Assembly (NCBI RefSeq): GCF_000292345.1
Contig: NZ_ALOU01000036.1
Span: 1 to 63,715 of the forward strand
DNA: 63,715 bases
Reading direction: 5' to 3'
Source: Cupriavidus sp. BIS7
GTDB taxonomy: Bacteria > Pseudomonadota > Gammaproteobacteria > Burkholderiales > Burkholderiaceae
In this document: positions 38,731 to 48,549 of the stretch, in pieces
Position numbering within the stretch: the first letter of the stretch is position 1
How the letters are laid out: every line of letters begins with the position of its first letter
The notes under the pieces: generated by a model
What the model saw: only the letters and a program-made list of their open reading frames with translations
Databases searched by the model: none
Told to the model about the DNA's origin: nothing
Translations under genes and position numbers: made by a program

Positions 38731-38760
38731 TCCCCTCTCCCGCGCAGTGGGAGAGGGGAG
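38731..38760. repeat. Short CCCTCTCCC palindromic repeat
   Basis: Only the stem is present, with CCCCTCTCCC and GGGAGAGGGG around a short loop; the long arm is missing. It lies between the convergent 190-residue gene and the M48 protease gene and may serve as a two-way terminator. Confidence 0.7.
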
Positions 38761-38777
38761 CATCCGTCAGCCTGCCA

Positions 38778-40580
38778 TCAGTTAGGCATGCCCTTGTTGT
38801 CCTGCTTCTCTTCCTTGTACTGGAGCTGGAGCTGGTGCAGCCGTGCATCGACCTCTGACAGCGTATAGAAGTCGCCGTCGCCAGCCTTGCGCGCGATCTG
38901 GAGCTGTTCGATGGCCGCCTGGTAGGAACCGTCCATCGCGTACTTCTCCGCCATCGCCTGATGCTGCTGCACACGCTTGCCCTGTGCCGCGTAGGCGCGC
39001 GCGAGCAGTTCCCACCATTCGGAGCGCCCGGTTTCCTCACGCGTGCGCGCACGCAGGAACGTCACGGCATCGTCGAGCTTGTTCGCGGCCACCAGCGTGT
39101 CGGCATAGGCCAGCGCCGCCGCATGCGACAGCGGGAATGCGCGCAGTGTCGCGGTGGCCTGCGTCAGCGCATCCGGCATCCGGCCTTCGGCCCGCGCAAG
39201 CTCCACCGCCATCACGTCGAGCATCGGGCTACCCGAAGTCGCGCCCGGGATGTTGCCGTAAAGGCGGCGAGCCTCGGCAAGCGCCTTCTCCGCATCGGCA
39301 TAGCGGCCCAGCCGCTGGTTCGTGAACGCAATGCCGTAGTAGACCGCCGGCAGACGTACCGCCGAAGCATTGCTGTTCAGTTGCGCCTGGAACACGGTCA
39401 GCACGTTGCGCAGATCATTCGGCGTGGGTTCCTGGATCACGCGCGCCCGGACCCGTGCGAACTCATACTCGGGCGTGTTCTGCACCTTGTGAGCAGGCAC
39501 GTGGCGCACGCGGTCCTGCATGTCGGCGATACGCTCGGACGTCAGCGGGTGGGTGCGCACGTAGGACGGTATCGAATTGTTGTCGGAGATACCCGTCACG
39601 CGCTGCAGCCGCTGGAAGAAATCGGGCATGCCCTGCGGGTCGAACCCCGCCGCGGTCATGATCTGGAAGCCGACACGGTCAGCCTCGCGCTCGGCACCGC
39701 GCGAGAACGAAAGCTGGTTCGCCACTGCCGCGCCCTGCCCGCCCATTGCCAGCGCCGCTGCGGCATCGCCGCTCTTGGTGGCGGCCAGGCCGGCCAGCAC
39801 CATCGACGCCAGCGCGATCCACATCGACTGGTTCTGGTTGGTAATGCCGCGGGCAATGTGCCGCTGCATCACGTGGCCGATTTCGTGGCCGAGCACTGAA
39901 GCCAGTTCCGATTCGGTGTCCGATTGCACCAGCAGCCCGGTATGCACGCCGACGTAGCCGCCGGGCATCGCGAACGCGTTGATCGAGCGGTCACGCACGC
40001 CAAACAGTTCGAAGCCGGTAGCAAACGTGCCGGCGCCATTCGACCCCGAGATGTTCTGCCTGCGCGCGGCCTGTACGAGCCGGTAGCCAAGCGAATTGAG
40101 GTAATCGTTCAGCAGCGGGTCCGACACGTAATCGGGATCGCGGCGGATATCGCGCATGATGCGATCGCCAAGCCGCTTCTCCATGTCCGGCGAGAGCGAG
40201 GCCGTCGACGGATCGCCAAGGTCTGGGAGCTGGGACCCGGCGCTCTCGACCACCGTATTGCCGCTGCGCAGGCCAAACTCGGACTTCTGCCCGGCCCGCA
40301 CGCTGCGGTTGAGGTTGTCGTAGACCTGGTCGCTCACCTCGCCCGTTTCGCCCGTATCGCCCGATACGGCAGGTGCCGCCGGTGCACTACTCGTCGTATT
40401 CTGCAGCAGCAGCGGTACTGCAGACCCGCCCTGCGGCCACGCGGGGGCGGCCATGGTCAACACCAGCACGGCGGCTAGCGCGCGCGTCATATGTGACGCA
40501 CGCACGGCTGGCGCGGCGATGACTTGGGCGTGGGCGCTCGACCGATCGAGCGGGCGGGAAGGCCGGGAGGTCTTTGGCAT
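38778..40580 (-). CDS. M48 metalloprotease with TPR domain, BepA-like
   Basis: Periplasmic zinc protease of 600 residues. The zinc motif is His232-Glu-Ile-Gly-His236 ([15 protein letters not shown]), with the third ligand in [15 protein letters not shown] short signal-like hydrophobic segment ([18 protein letters not shown]) lies after a charged N-terminal stretch of about 30 residues. Starting at Met 40490 would place it at the very N-terminus and may be the true start. The C-terminal 250 residues form tetratricopeptide-like helices. This layout matches BepA/YfgC, which supports outer-membrane protein assembly and degrades stalled ones. The gene is divergent from moaC across 71 bp. Confidence 0.9.
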   Translation of the reverse strand: MPKTSRPSRPLDRSSAHAQVIAAPAVRASHMTRALAAVLVLTMAAPAWPQGGSAVPLLLQNTTSSAPAAPAVSGDTGETGEVSDQVYDNLNRSVRAGQKSEFGLRSGNTVVESAGSQLPDLGDPSTASLSPDMEKRLGDRIMRDIRRDPDYVSDPLLNDYLNSLGYRLVQAARRQNISGSNGAGTFATGFELFGVRDRSINAFAMPGGYVGVHTGLLVQSDTESELASVLGHEIGHVMQRHIARGITNQNQSMWIALASMVLAGLAATKSGDAAAALAMGGQGAAVANQLSFSRGAEREADRVGFQIMTAAGFDPQGMPDFFQRLQRVTGISDNNSIPSYVRTHPLTSERIADMQDRVRHVPAHKVQNTPEYEFARVRARVIQEPTPNDLRNVLTVFQAQLNSNASAVRLPAVYYGIAFTNQRLGRYADAEKALAEARRLYGNIPGATSGSPMLDVMAVELARAEGRMPDALTQATATLRAFPLSHAAALAYADTLVAANKLDDAVTFLRARTREETGRSEWWELLARAYAAQGKRVQQHQAMAEKYAMDGSYQAAIEQLQIARKAGDGDFYTLSEVDARLHQLQLQYKEEKQDNKGMPN

Positions 40581-40651
40581 GTTGCTATGATAGCGGCCTG
40601 CGCATGACGTTCCCATCGGGCAAGCCCCAGCATCAATTACCTCCTGTTTCC

Positions 40652-41137
40652 ATGAGCCAGCTCACCCATTTCGACAATGCCGGTCAGGCCCATATGGTCG
40701 ACGTCGGCAACAAGGCCAGCACCCATCGCGTCGCCGTGGCGACTGGCACGATCACGATGCTGCCCGCGACCTTTGCGCTGGTACGCGATGGCAACGCCAA
40801 GAAGGGCGATGTACTCGGCATTGCACGCGTGGCCGCGATCATGGCCACCAAACGTACCGCCGACCTGATCCCGCTCTGCCATCCGATCGGCCTGACCAAG
40901 GTGGCGGTGGACTTTGCCCTCGATGAGCCCAGCGCAACGATCGCCTGTATCGTCCGCACCGAAACGCACGGCCAGACCGGCGTGGAGATGGAGGCGCTGA
41001 CCGGTGTGCAGGTGGCGCTGCTGACCATCTACGACATGTGCAAGGCGGTAGACCGTGGCATGGTCATGGGCAACGTGAAGCTGCTGGAAAAGCATGGGGG
41101 GAAGTCGGGGGACTGGGTGGCTGGCACCGCCGTCTAG
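40652..41137 (+). CDS. moaC: Cyclic pyranopterin monophosphate synthase
   Basis: Enzyme of 161 residues acting after MoaA in molybdenum cofactor synthesis, making cyclic pyranopterin monophosphate. It has the family motif [19 protein letters not shown] and the C-terminal [22 protein letters not shown] with [16 protein letters not shown]. The start follows TTACCTCCTG, which contains no good ribosome site, but the conserved domain begins within a few residues. No other mo genes are nearby. Confidence 0.95.
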   Translation: MSQLTHFDNAGQAHMVDVGNKASTHRVAVATGTITMLPATFALVRDGNAKKGDVLGIARVAAIMATKRTADLIPLCHPIGLTKVAVDFALDEPSATIACIVRTETHGQTGVEMEALTGVQVALLTIYDMCKAVDRGMVMGNVKLLEKHGGKSGDWVAGTAV

Positions 41138-41417
41138 CGCCCCCATGGCAAACGCCCGGACCTGCGGATGTCGTCGATACCGTACCCGCGGCGTATCGTG
41201 ATGTATCGCCGCGACAATGGCGATGCGCCAAGTACCCCCCACCGCATATCCCGTCCGTAATAAAGGTAACGCCACATTTCGGGATGATCCGAAATGCCCC
41301 TGCCTGAGGCAAATTGATATTCAATGAAAGGATCACTGCGCGCCACCGCCCAAGGTGCGCGCAATTCCGGTGATGCGCGTTAACAGCGGTACACAGGCAG
41401 CAGGCAGGGGGCACATC

Positions 41418-41894
41418 ATGAACGGGCGCAAGCTTTGCCAGATAGCGCTGGCGTTCGCGGCGATTTCGGCAGGCGTCAGCACACAGGCGCTGGCGCACGG
41501 TAGCGGCCACGGCGGTGGCGGACATGGACATGTCGGCGTCGTCGTCGGCGTGGGGGGCTGGGGTTGGGGCCCCGGCTGGGGATGGGGTCCTGGCTGGTAT
41601 CCGTATGGCCCGTACTACTACCCTGGCTACTATCCCGGCTACTACCCGGGCCCGGGCTACTACCCCGGCTATCCGCCAGCAGCCGCCGCGCCCTCGGAAC
41701 CCGCGCAGTATGTAGAGCAGGGCAACGTCAGCCATGATTCGGGCGCTGACGCCAATGCATGGTGGTACCACTGCAGCCAGCCCGAGGGCTACTACCCGTA
41801 TGTCAAGGAATGTCCCGGCGGCTGGAAACGCGTGCCGGCGCAGCCGCCTTCGTCGTCGAACTCGTCTTCCCCCGTCTCCGGAGCATCTTCATGA
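41418..41894 (+). CDS. Secreted Gly/Tyr/Pro-rich protein
   Basis: Exported protein of 158 residues. It has a signal peptide (MNGRKLCQIALAFAAISAGV, cleavage near ALA-HG), then a His/Gly-rich run (GSGHGGGGHGH), repeats of the type WGWGPGW, and YPGYYPGYYPGPGYYPGYP. A compact C-terminal part follows with Cys in HCSQPEGYYPYVKECPGGW, a pattern found in small envelope proteins of beta-proteobacteria. The low-complexity tracts suggest a surface or periplasmic role, perhaps metal or wall binding; this is inference. It overlaps the next gene by four bases (ATGA). Confidence 0.75.
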   Translation: MNGRKLCQIALAFAAISAGVSTQALAHGSGHGGGGHGHVGVVVGVGGWGWGPGWGWGPGWYPYGPYYYPGYYPGYYPGPGYYPGYPPAAAAPSEPAQYVEQGNVSHDSGADANAWWYHCSQPEGYYPYVKECPGGWKRVPAQPPSSSNSSSPVSGASS

Positions 41895-42421
41895 ATCTGC
41901 GTTGCCTGAGCTTGCTGATGGCGGCCTCGCTTGGCCTTGGTGCCTGCGCTGTGATGCCTTCAGGGCCCACCGTGATGGCGCTGCCGGGCTCCAACAAGAC
42001 GTTTGACCAGTTCCGTGGCGACGATTACAACTGCCGCCAGTTCGCGTTCGAACAGATTGGTGGAACCACGGCCCAACATAACGCCAATGCGGCGGCGGTT
42101 GGCAGCACGGTAGTCGGCACGGCGCTGGGCGCAGCGGCCGGCGCCGCGTTCGGCGGCAGCAGCGGCGCGGCGGTCGGTGCCGGCGCGGGTATGCTGACCG
42201 GCGCTGCGGTTGGCACGAGCGCCGCGTACAACTCCGGCTATGGCACGCAGCGGCAGTACGACGCGGCGTATGTCCAGTGCATGTACGCGACTGGCAACCG
42301 GGTACCGGTGTATGGTCAGATGGTTTCGGCGCCAGTGGCGGCAGCACCGCATGAGCCGGTCCCGCCGTCCAACTACCAGCCCTACTATCCGCCGCCTCCG
42401 CCGCCGGGCTACGCGCACTGA
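41891..42421 (+). CDS. Glycine-zipper lipoprotein, YMGG-like
   Basis: Lipoprotein of 176 residues with lipobox SLGLGAC (Cys19). The middle, about 70-115, is a glycine-zipper stretch (VVGTALGAAAGAAFGG, then GAAVGAGAGMLTGAAVG) predicted to insert into or lie on a membrane. A Tyr/Cys segment (QRQYDAAYVQCMYATG) and a Pro/Tyr tail (YPPPPPPGY) follow. Similar small zipper lipoproteins occur near outer-membrane stress genes. It is translationally coupled to the preceding secreted protein, so the two may act together at the envelope. Confidence 0.8.
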   Translation: MNLRCLSLLMAASLGLGACAVMPSGPTVMALPGSNKTFDQFRGDDYNCRQFAFEQIGGTTAQHNANAAAVGSTVVGTALGAAAGAAFGGSSGAAVGAGAGMLTGAAVGTSAAYNSGYGTQRQYDAAYVQCMYATGNRVPVYGQMVSAPVAAAPHEPVPPSNYQPYYPPPPPPGYAH

Positions 42422-42476
42422 GCACACCCGGAGATACGCCACGTCTTCGCGCCAGCGGCCTCGGCCGCCCGGCGTT

Positions 42477-44264
42477 TCAGCCGCGGCGCGCGCGCAGGTG
42501 CACCCAGGCGCAGAATTCGCGTGGCCGGCGGTCGGCGCCTACGGTATTGCAATCGCGTGAGAGCGTCTGGAATTCGACGGCCTCGTCGCCCTGGTAGTAG
42601 TAGCGCAGGCGTTCCATCCACAGGCGTGCGCGCTCCTGCTCTCCGGTCAGCGCCAGCAGCCATGCGGTCCGCGCGATCAGGCTCGGTGTCGGCAGCAGAT
42701 GCAATGCCGCCATATGGGCCGGCAGCAGGCTGGCCGCGTTGTCAGGTGTGATCGTGGCGTGCTCGATGGCATCCGCGGCAGCATGCTGGCGGAACCAGAG
42801 TTTCGGCATCGGCAGGCTGTCCCGCCTTTCGTCGCGCGCGTACTCGCGCGCCTCGACGCGCTTGTAGTCCTGCCATTGCGTCACCAGCACGAACGCCGAC
42901 ACGACGATAAACACCACGCTTGCGACGACCGAAACGGCGCGAGGCAGGCGCGGGCCAAACCCGGCTGGTTCGAGCCAGACAAGCACGAAGCAGAACGGCA
43001 GGAAGAAGTAGAGGTAGTGCAGCGGATACTCGAGCATCGAATGCGCGGCGAGCATGGCCAGCCAGAACAGCATCGGCACGGCCATCGCACGCTCTCCCGA
43101 CGACGCAAGCCAGAGCCGGTGACGCACCACCCGCCAGAGCCATCCCGCAAGCACCAGCGCCACACCCGCCGTGCCGGCCACACCGGTCTTGGCGAGCAGG
43201 TCGAGGACGGCGTTGTGCGCGTGCAGTGACATCTCGGCCGTGACGCCAACCTCCGCCATCTGCTGGAACTGTGCCCAGCCAAACTCGCCATAGCCGACGC
43301 CGAACAGCGGATTGGCGCGGAACATCGCCCATGCATGCGCCCACAGCGCGCCGCGTGCGGAGACCTGGTCGCCTGCCTTGAGCTGGGCCACGGTATCGAA
43401 CAGCCGCCAGTCGAAGACCTGGCCGGCGTGCTTGATGACGGGCTGGAGCACGGCGATTCCGACAACCATCAGCACGGCCGCGGCAATCAGGCCCGGTGCA
43501 CGGTGCATCGGATCGGCGCCGCGCGGGGTGCCGCGTGCCATGTAGGCCGCGATCAGCGCATAGATCGCAGCCAGCCCAACGTGCAGCAGGCCCGTGCGCG
43601 ATCCCGACAGCACGATGCCGCTCTCCAGCAGCGCCACCGCGACGAGCCAGCTCGGAAACCGCAGCCAGCCGCGCGTGGCCAGCCACACCGCTGCCACCAG
43701 CGCCAGCCCTTCCACCGTGGCCTGATGGTTGGGCTGGTTCAGGTTGCCCCAGAGCCGGCGGTTGCTGTCATAGAAATATTCGGAAACCAGGTTGAAGGCC
43801 TGGTCTTCAAGACGGAAGACCTGCACCCATTGCGCCACCGTGCCGAGCAGGCCGCCAAGGACGAACGCGATGGCCAGCGCATCGACGATGCTCGCGCGCT
43901 CGTCGGTTGACATCGCCTGGCTGGCGCGCCATGCAACAAGCATCAGCGCCGCGCCAAGCGCCAGCACGATCTGCGTGGTCAACCGGCTGCCGGTAACGTC
44001 GGCCATGCCGACTGCTGCCTGCAGGATCGTGGTGGCAATCAGCCAGACCGGCAGCAGCACAACCCACGGAAACGCCCTGGGCGACCGGTAGGTAGCCTGG
44101 CTTGGCTGGAGCGCCAGCGCAAGGACAAGGAGCGTGCCGAGCAGGCCAGCCGTCCACTCGCCATAGAACGTGGCCAGCGGTAGCGTGTGCTTCGAAACCA
44201 GCAAGGGTAAGGTGAATGCGACGACGATCGCCGTCGCGGGAAGCGTGGCTCGGGGTGCCGGCAT
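42477..44264 (-). CDS. PglL/TfpO-type O-oligosaccharyltransferase
   Basis: Integral membrane protein of 595 residues with about 12 helices and the Wzy_C domain. The hallmarks of pilin O-glycan ligases are present: NQPNHQATVEGLALVAAVWL near 180 and HAHNAVLDLLAKTGVAG near 350, plus a periplasmic C-terminal tail with RLWMERLRYYY-like segments. These enzymes move lipid-linked glycan onto Ser or Thr of exported proteins, often type IV pilin. It lies on the same strand, 99 bp after three tandem pilin genes, which supports pilin as the acceptor. O-antigen ligase is the alternative, but the context favours PglL. Confidence 0.85.
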   Translation of the reverse strand: MPAPRATLPATAIVVAFTLPLLVSKHTLPLATFYGEWTAGLLGTLLVLALALQPSQATYRSPRAFPWVVLLPVWLIATTILQAAVGMADVTGSRLTTQIVLALGAALMLVAWRASQAMSTDERASIVDALAIAFVLGGLLGTVAQWVQVFRLEDQAFNLVSEYFYDSNRRLWGNLNQPNHQATVEGLALVAAVWLATRGWLRFPSWLVAVALLESGIVLSGSRTGLLHVGLAAIYALIAAYMARGTPRGADPMHRAPGLIAAAVLMVVGIAVLQPVIKHAGQVFDWRLFDTVAQLKAGDQVSARGALWAHAWAMFRANPLFGVGYGEFGWAQFQQMAEVGVTAEMSLHAHNAVLDLLAKTGVAGTAGVALVLAGWLWRVVRHRLWLASSGERAMAVPMLFWLAMLAAHSMLEYPLHYLYFFLPFCFVLVWLEPAGFGPRLPRAVSVVASVVFIVVSAFVLVTQWQDYKRVEAREYARDERRDSLPMPKLWFRQHAAADAIEHATITPDNAASLLPAHMAALHLLPTPSLIARTAWLLALTGEQERARLWMERLRYYYQGDEAVEFQTLSRDCNTVGADRRPREFCAWVHLRARRG

Positions 44265-44363
44265 GCGCGCGGATTGGTGGGCAAAGGCGACATGATAGCT
44301 TGGTGCGGCGCGGATGAAGCAGGCGATACGATCCTTGACCCAAATCTGACTGACGCCTTTACG

Positions 44364-44888
44364 CTAACTGACGCTCGCAGCCCGACAAGTCGCCGGCACG
44401 TGTCGCGGTTGCCATACCGATGTTTCACAACGCCACTGGATGGCGCCCTGCCCGGGCTCGATGATCAGCGAGATATGTCTGTTCTGCAACGGCGTGGAAA
44501 CGTCCTTGTCCTTGAACCACGCGGTAATCACGCACGTGGGGGCGCCTCTATTAATTATCGTACCGACAATTACCCTTGCCACGTGCCTGCCGGTAATGCC
44601 AGTCTCGACAGGCAGCCCACGCCGCGGGCCTGTGGCTGGATCGGTCGCGACAGCATTGTGTCCGCACATGCCAGTCTGCAGATACTCTTCCAGGACAATT
44701 GCCTTTTGTCCCGAAGCGAGATTCAGGGCTTCGGTGAACTGCGCCTTGGCAACGTAGTCCTCGTAACGTGGCATGGCGATTGCGGCGAGAATGCCGACAA
44801 TTGCCACCACGGTCATCAATTCCACCAGCGTGAAGCCTCCATCGTGAGGCGGCATCGCCCGGCGTCCGCCTGGGCATCGAGAACGCAT
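44364..44888 (-). CDS. Type IV pilin, PilA-like (divergent copy)
   Basis: Type IV major-pilin-like protein of 174 residues. A short leader ends in Gly before Phe-Thr-Leu-Val-Glu ([20 protein letters not shown]), the type III signal for PilD cleavage and N-methylation, with Glu5 kept. The C-terminal disulfide pair is visible (WRCETS and PATCRAA). It is the most divergent of the three pilins, with [10 protein letters not shown] and a longer variable region. The start at 44888 has a strong GGAGG site five bases upstream. It could be a minor or alternative pilin. Confidence 0.85.
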   Translation of the reverse strand: MRSRCPGGRRAMPPHDGGFTLVELMTVVAIVGILAAIAMPRYEDYVAKAQFTEALNLASGQKAIVLEEYLQTGMCGHNAVATDPATGPRRGLPVETGITGRHVARVIVGTIINRGAPTCVITAWFKDKDVSTPLQNRHISLIIEPGQGAIQWRCETSVWQPRHVPATCRAASVS

Positions 44889-44968
44889 CGTTACCTCCGG
44901 AGTTCAGCATGTTTCGAAGTTCCGGATCGGCACGCGCCGACCCGGACTGGATTGCGCGAAGCCGGAGC

Positions 44969-45496
44969 TTACGTCTTGGTCGACTTTGCGGGAGCCCTGC
45001 AGGCTTGCGGCAGATACCTGTCATTAGCGCTGGAACTGCAATCCCACGTCACGGAACCAGCGCCCGCATTGCCCATCTTCAGGGTCACAGTCTTGCCTGC
45101 GAGGCCCTTTGATACACCTCCACTCTGAAACGTGGCAACGATGGTGCACGAGCCATTCACGTCCGCCGTCCCACCAGTTTCCACCTGGGCAACGTACTTG
45201 CCTTTGATGTCCCCCGCTTTCGGGATCCCGCCCGCCGCGTCACTGGCGTTGCTGGGGCACGTACCAGATTCCGAGAAGGCCTCGGTCATCGCTACCTTCT
45301 GCGCCGAAGCCAGCGAAAGGCCTTCCGAGAACTGCGCGCGGGCGACGTAATCCTGATACTGCGGAATCGCAACAGAGGCCAGAATGCCGACGATCGCGAC
45401 GACGATCATCAGTTCGATCAGCGTGAAGCCAGCGTGGCGACGTGCCACCGGTTGCGCGCGTCTGGATAAGGCGTGGTATTGAGCGTGGTTTTGCAT
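44969..45496 (-). CDS. pilA: Type IV pilin, PilA-like
   Basis: Pilin of 175 residues with leader ending RRHAG and mature start [20 protein letters not shown], cleaved by prepilin peptidase. The long N-terminal helix, [20 protein letters not shown], and the D-region disulfide (WDCSS and YLPQACRAP) are clear. A strong AGGGGGT site precedes the start. It sits between two paralogues; identity in the first 60 residues is high and the C-terminal parts differ, as expected of a gene family that can recombine. Confidence 0.92.
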   Translation of the reverse strand: MQNHAQYHALSRRAQPVARRHAGFTLIELMIVVAIVGILASVAIPQYQDYVARAQFSEGLSLASAQKVAMTEAFSESGTCPSNASDAAGGIPKAGDIKGKYVAQVETGGTADVNGSCTIVATFQSGGVSKGLAGKTVTLKMGNAGAGSVTWDCSSSANDRYLPQACRAPAKSTKT

Positions 45497-45734
45497 ATGA
45501 CCCCCTAGGAGTTGTTGTTTGCACCTGAATCCGGAGCGGCTCAAATGCCGCCCGGTACGGGGCATATTCCAAGGGGGCCACCGCGCCGAAATTGACGATG
45601 CACAAGCGGCGGGGGAATGTCGCAATCTCAGAAACTTGCGATAAAACAGGGGAAATCACGGCCGTTCGGACATGGCTGATGGCGCGAACCAGATGCATCC
45701 GACCCACGCCATCAGCGACGCCACGCGCGAGGTA

Positions 45735-46277
45735 TCACGCCGCGTCTGCCGCTTCTCCTTCAGAGGAATCAGTCAGTTGCGAGCAGGCCTGCGGCAGGTA
45801 CTTCTTGTCCGCCGACGACTGGCACTGCCAGGCGACGGAGCCGCCGTCTGCATTGGTCATTGTCAGCGTGAGTTTCTTGCCGAGCAGGCCCTTGGCAATG
45901 CCCTTGTCCTTGAAGTTGGCCGTGATCGTGCAGCCGCCTTCGTCGGATGCCGTACCGCCCGTGGCCACGCTTTGCACGTAGCTGCCGTTTATGCCAGAAG
46001 CCAGCGGCACGCCATCGGCCGCCTTGCTGGCGTTGTTCGGGCAGGCGCCGGACGACGCGAACGCTTCAGTCACGGCGGCCTTCTGCCCCGACGCCAGGCT
46101 CATGCCTTCGGCGAGCTGAGATCGTGCGATGTAGTTCTGGTACTGCGGGATGGCGACACCGGCAAGAATGCCGATGATCGCCACGACGATCATCAGTTCG
46201 ATCAGCGTGAAGCCGCGTTGCGGCACCAGTCTGCGGTGTGACGTGCTGCGGAGAATGGCATTGGATTGACGCTTCAT
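45735..46277 (-). CDS. pilA: Type IV pilin, PilA-like
   Basis: Pilin of 180 residues, first of the three in transcription order. Leader [10 protein letters not shown] through RRLVPQRG, mature [20 protein letters not shown] with Glu5. It has [20 protein letters not shown] and the D-loop Cys pair (WQCQSS and YLPQACSQL). A GGGG-type ribosome site lies 5 bases upstream. The gap to the next pilin is 238 bp, long enough for a separate promoter. The pilus machine itself (pilBCD, pilMNOPQ) is not in the window. Confidence 0.92.
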   Translation of the reverse strand: MKRQSNAILRSTSHRRLVPQRGFTLIELMIVVAIIGILAGVAIPQYQNYIARSQLAEGMSLASGQKAAVTEAFASSGACPNNASKAADGVPLASGINGSYVQSVATGGTASDEGGCTITANFKDKGIAKGLLGKKLTLTMTNADGGSVAWQCQSSADKKYLPQACSQLTDSSEGEAADAA

Positions 46278-46592
46278 ATTGACCCCTTTCTTTACTGTTG
46301 CTCGATTGAAAAGTGCGTGTGCCATGCGTCCGCTTTTGGGGGCGCACGGCACGGGGGTCATGATTGCGAGGGTTGGTCCAGGGCTCCAATGACCTCCGAC
46401 AATTCCGACAGCGCTGTGGGAATTGTTTGGAAAAACACAGGAGTGTGTGGCGCGGATGCTGCGCGGCGGTGTTGTATGGGAGCGACTGGTCGGTCGGCGG
46501 CAGGCCGACAGAATTCGATGGATCGTGCCGCAAAAACAAAACGGGCGGCCCGTTGAAGGCCGCCCGTTTCAGGCTCGCGATTTGTTTTGTGC
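46278..46592. other. Intergenic region between pilins and terC
   Basis: A 315-bp stretch. It holds the terC terminator at one end and the upstream region of the first pilin gene at the other. I looked for a sigma54 -24/-12 promoter, usual for pilA in some species, and saw none with good spacing. Nothing else is recognised. Confidence 0.5.
46532..46569 (-). terminator. Rho-independent terminator of terC
   Basis: On the minus strand AAACGGGCGGCC pairs perfectly with GGCCGCCCGTTT (12 bp, positions 46569-46558 and 46550-46539) around a 7-base loop. TGTTTTTG follows. It lies 24 bp after the terC stop. Confidence 0.85.
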
Positions 46593-47288
46593 TCAGGCCG
46601 TCTGTGTGGTGCGGCGTTGCAGCAGCTTGCCAACCAGTACCACCAGGATCGCGCCAACGGCGCCGAAAACGAGGTGGGCGTGCGGCACATGCACCTGGAA
46701 CCATTCGGCGTCCACCGGATCGCTGACCAGCATTTCGCCGGCCAGGTAGCCCAACAGCGCGGCGCCCAGCACGATGATGACCGGGAAGCGCTCCATGACC
46801 TTGAGCAGGATCGTGCTGCCGAAAACGATCAGCGGAATCGACAGGCCCAGGCCAAGCACCAGCAGCATCAGCTGGCTGCCCTCGGGCCCCTTCTGTGCGG
46901 CGGCGGCCACGGCCACCACGTTGTCCAGCGACATCACGAGGTCGGCGATCAGGATCGTGCGGATCGCGGCCCAGATGTTGTCCTTGGCGTCGTGCCCATC
47001 TTCGTCGTCATCGCCGGTCAGCAGTTGCACGCCGATATAGACCAGCAGCAGCGCACCCACGATCTTCAGGTACGGCAGCGTCAGCAGCTTGACCGCGGCC
47101 ACGGTCAGGACCACCCGCATGATGATGGCGGCGGCGCTGCCCCAGAAGATCGCTTTCTTCTGCTGGGCTGGGGGCAGGTTGCGCGATGCGAGCGCGATCA
47201 CCACTGCGTTATCGCCCGACAGGACGATGTTGGTCAGGATGATCGATCCCAGCGCAATCCAGAATGTGCTGCTGGACAACAATTCCAC
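46593..47288 (-). CDS. TerC-family membrane protein (YjbE type)
   Basis: Inner-membrane protein of 231 residues with about seven helices. The TerC core has acidic residues in membrane segments: LTNIVLSGDNAVVIALASR near the N-terminus and ADLVMSLDNVVAVAAAAQ near the middle. Both NxxLSxDN motifs of the family are present. Members help extrude manganese or deliver metal to exported enzymes; an older link is tellurite resistance. The N-terminus starts directly with the first helix. A small hairpin lies in its leader (47364-47383). Confidence 0.88.
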   Translation of the reverse strand: MELLSSSTFWIALGSIILTNIVLSGDNAVVIALASRNLPPAQQKKAIFWGSAAAIIMRVVLTVAAVKLLTLPYLKIVGALLLVYIGVQLLTGDDDEDGHDAKDNIWAAIRTILIADLVMSLDNVVAVAAAAQKGPEGSQLMLLVLGLGLSIPLIVFGSTILLKVMERFPVIIVLGAALLGYLAGEMLVSDPVDAEWFQVHVPHAHLVFGAVGAILVVLVGKLLQRRTTQTA

Positions 47289-47609
47289 GGCAAGACTCCT
47301 TCCTCTGTTTCTACTTTGTCTACGTTATTCCAGATCCGCGGCACTTCCACTGCGGACTTTTGGATGTCTGAACTACCAGACATGAAGATTTATCGCACGA
47401 ACCTTACGATTCGATTTCAATCCGCAATGTGACGTCCTCAGGAAATACCCTAGGAGATCACATCGCCAGAATGCAGTTGCCCCCGCTTGTGGCGGGGGCA
47501 ACGGGTGCGGTGCATGCGCTCCGGCAGAAGCAGGCATGCACCGCAAGTACGGCTGCCGCGCCAGGCGTGCCCTCCCGGACACTTCCAGCGCGGCGTCGGC
47601 GGGTAATGC
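47289..47609. other. Intergenic region between terC and sucD
   Basis: A 321-bp stretch. On the terC side a hairpin, ATGTCTG-AACTAC-CAGACAT (47364-47383), lies in the 5' leader. On the sucD side a perfect GC-rich hairpin follows the stop. I found no convincing yybP-ykoY manganese riboswitch, although TerC genes often carry one. Confidence 0.5.
47476..47502 (-). terminator. Hairpin after sucCD
   Basis: Perfect 11-bp stem GTTGCCCCCGC/GCGGGGGCAAC with a 5-base loop, 107 bp past the sucD stop. There is no T-run, so this may act through Rho or as an mRNA end. Confidence 0.55.
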
Positions 47610-48491
47610 TTACAGCATTGCCTTCAGCAGGCGGCCCATTTCCGACGGATTCTTGGTTACCTTGATACCGCAGGCTTCCATGATTTCCAGCTTGGCCTGG
47701 GCGGTATCGGCACCGCCCGAGATCAGCGCGCCGGCGTGGCCCATGCGCTTGCCCGGAGGCGCGGTCACGCCAGCGATGAAGCCAACCACCGGCTTCTTCA
47801 TGTTTTCCTTGATCCAGTAAGCCGCGTTGGCTTCGTCCGGACCGCCGATCTCACCGATCATGACCACGGCGTCCGTATCCGGATCGTCGTTGAACATCTT
47901 CATCACGTCGATGTGCTTCAGACCGTTGATCGGGTCGCCACCGATACCGACGGCCGACGACTGGCCCAGGCCCAGCGCGGACAGCTGGCCCACGGCTTCG
48001 TACGTCAGCGTGCCCGAGCGCGACACCACGCCGATGCGGCCCTTCTTGTGGATATGGCCCGGCATGATGCCGATCTTGATTTCGTCCGGCGTGATCAGGC
48101 CCGGGCAGTTCGGTCCCAGCAGCAGCGTCTTCTTGTTCTGGCGACGCATCTTGTCCTTGACTTCCATCATGTCGCGGACGGGGATGCCTTCGGTAATGCA
48201 GACCACCAGGTCCAGGTCGGCGTCAACGGCTTCCCAGATGGCGGCAGCGGCGCCTGCGGGCGGCACGTAGATCACCGACACGGTGGCGCCGGTCTGTTCC
48301 TTGGCGTCCTTGACGCTGGCGTAGATAGGAATGCCTTCGAAGTCTTCGCCGGCCTTCTTCGGGTTCACGCCGGCAACGAATGCGTTCTTGCCGTTGGCAT
48401 AGTCACGGCAGCCACGGGTGTGGAACTGGCCGGTCTTGCCGGTGATGCCCTGGGTGATGACCTTCGTGTCCTTGTTGATCAGAATGCTCAT
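47610..48491 (-). CDS. sucD: Succinyl-CoA synthetase, alpha subunit
   Basis: Subunit of 293 residues with the CoA and phospho-histidine sites of the TCA-cycle enzyme that makes succinate plus ATP or GTP. Motifs are [19 protein letters not shown], the CoA loop [17 protein letters not shown], and the active His in [16 protein letters not shown]. It lies 58 bp after sucC and forms the usual two-gene operon. Confidence 0.97.
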   Translation of the reverse strand: MSILINKDTKVITQGITGKTGQFHTRGCRDYANGKNAFVAGVNPKKAGEDFEGIPIYASVKDAKEQTGATVSVIYVPPAGAAAAIWEAVDADLDLVVCITEGIPVRDMMEVKDKMRRQNKKTLLLGPNCPGLITPDEIKIGIMPGHIHKKGRIGVVSRSGTLTYEAVGQLSALGLGQSSAVGIGGDPINGLKHIDVMKMFNDDPDTDAVVMIGEIGGPDEANAAYWIKENMKKPVVGFIAGVTAPPGKRMGHAGALISGGADTAQAKLEIMEACGIKVTKNPSEMGRLLKAML

Positions 48492-48549
48492 TTGCTAGTC
48501 CTTTTAGTCGCCCCGCCCGGCTGCGGCCAGGCGGCAACGAAAGTTGTCC

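Noticed and set aside
41560..41700. Regular short repeats that could be mistaken for a CRISPR array
   Set aside because: They encode PGYYPGYY-type amino acid repeats within one reading frame; there are no spacers of constant size.
46278..46440. Possible sigma54 promoter before the pilin genes
   Set aside because: No GG and GC pair with the right 10-bp spacing was found.
47289..47460. Possible yybP-ykoY riboswitch before terC
   Set aside because: The conserved loops are not visible; only a simple hairpin is present.
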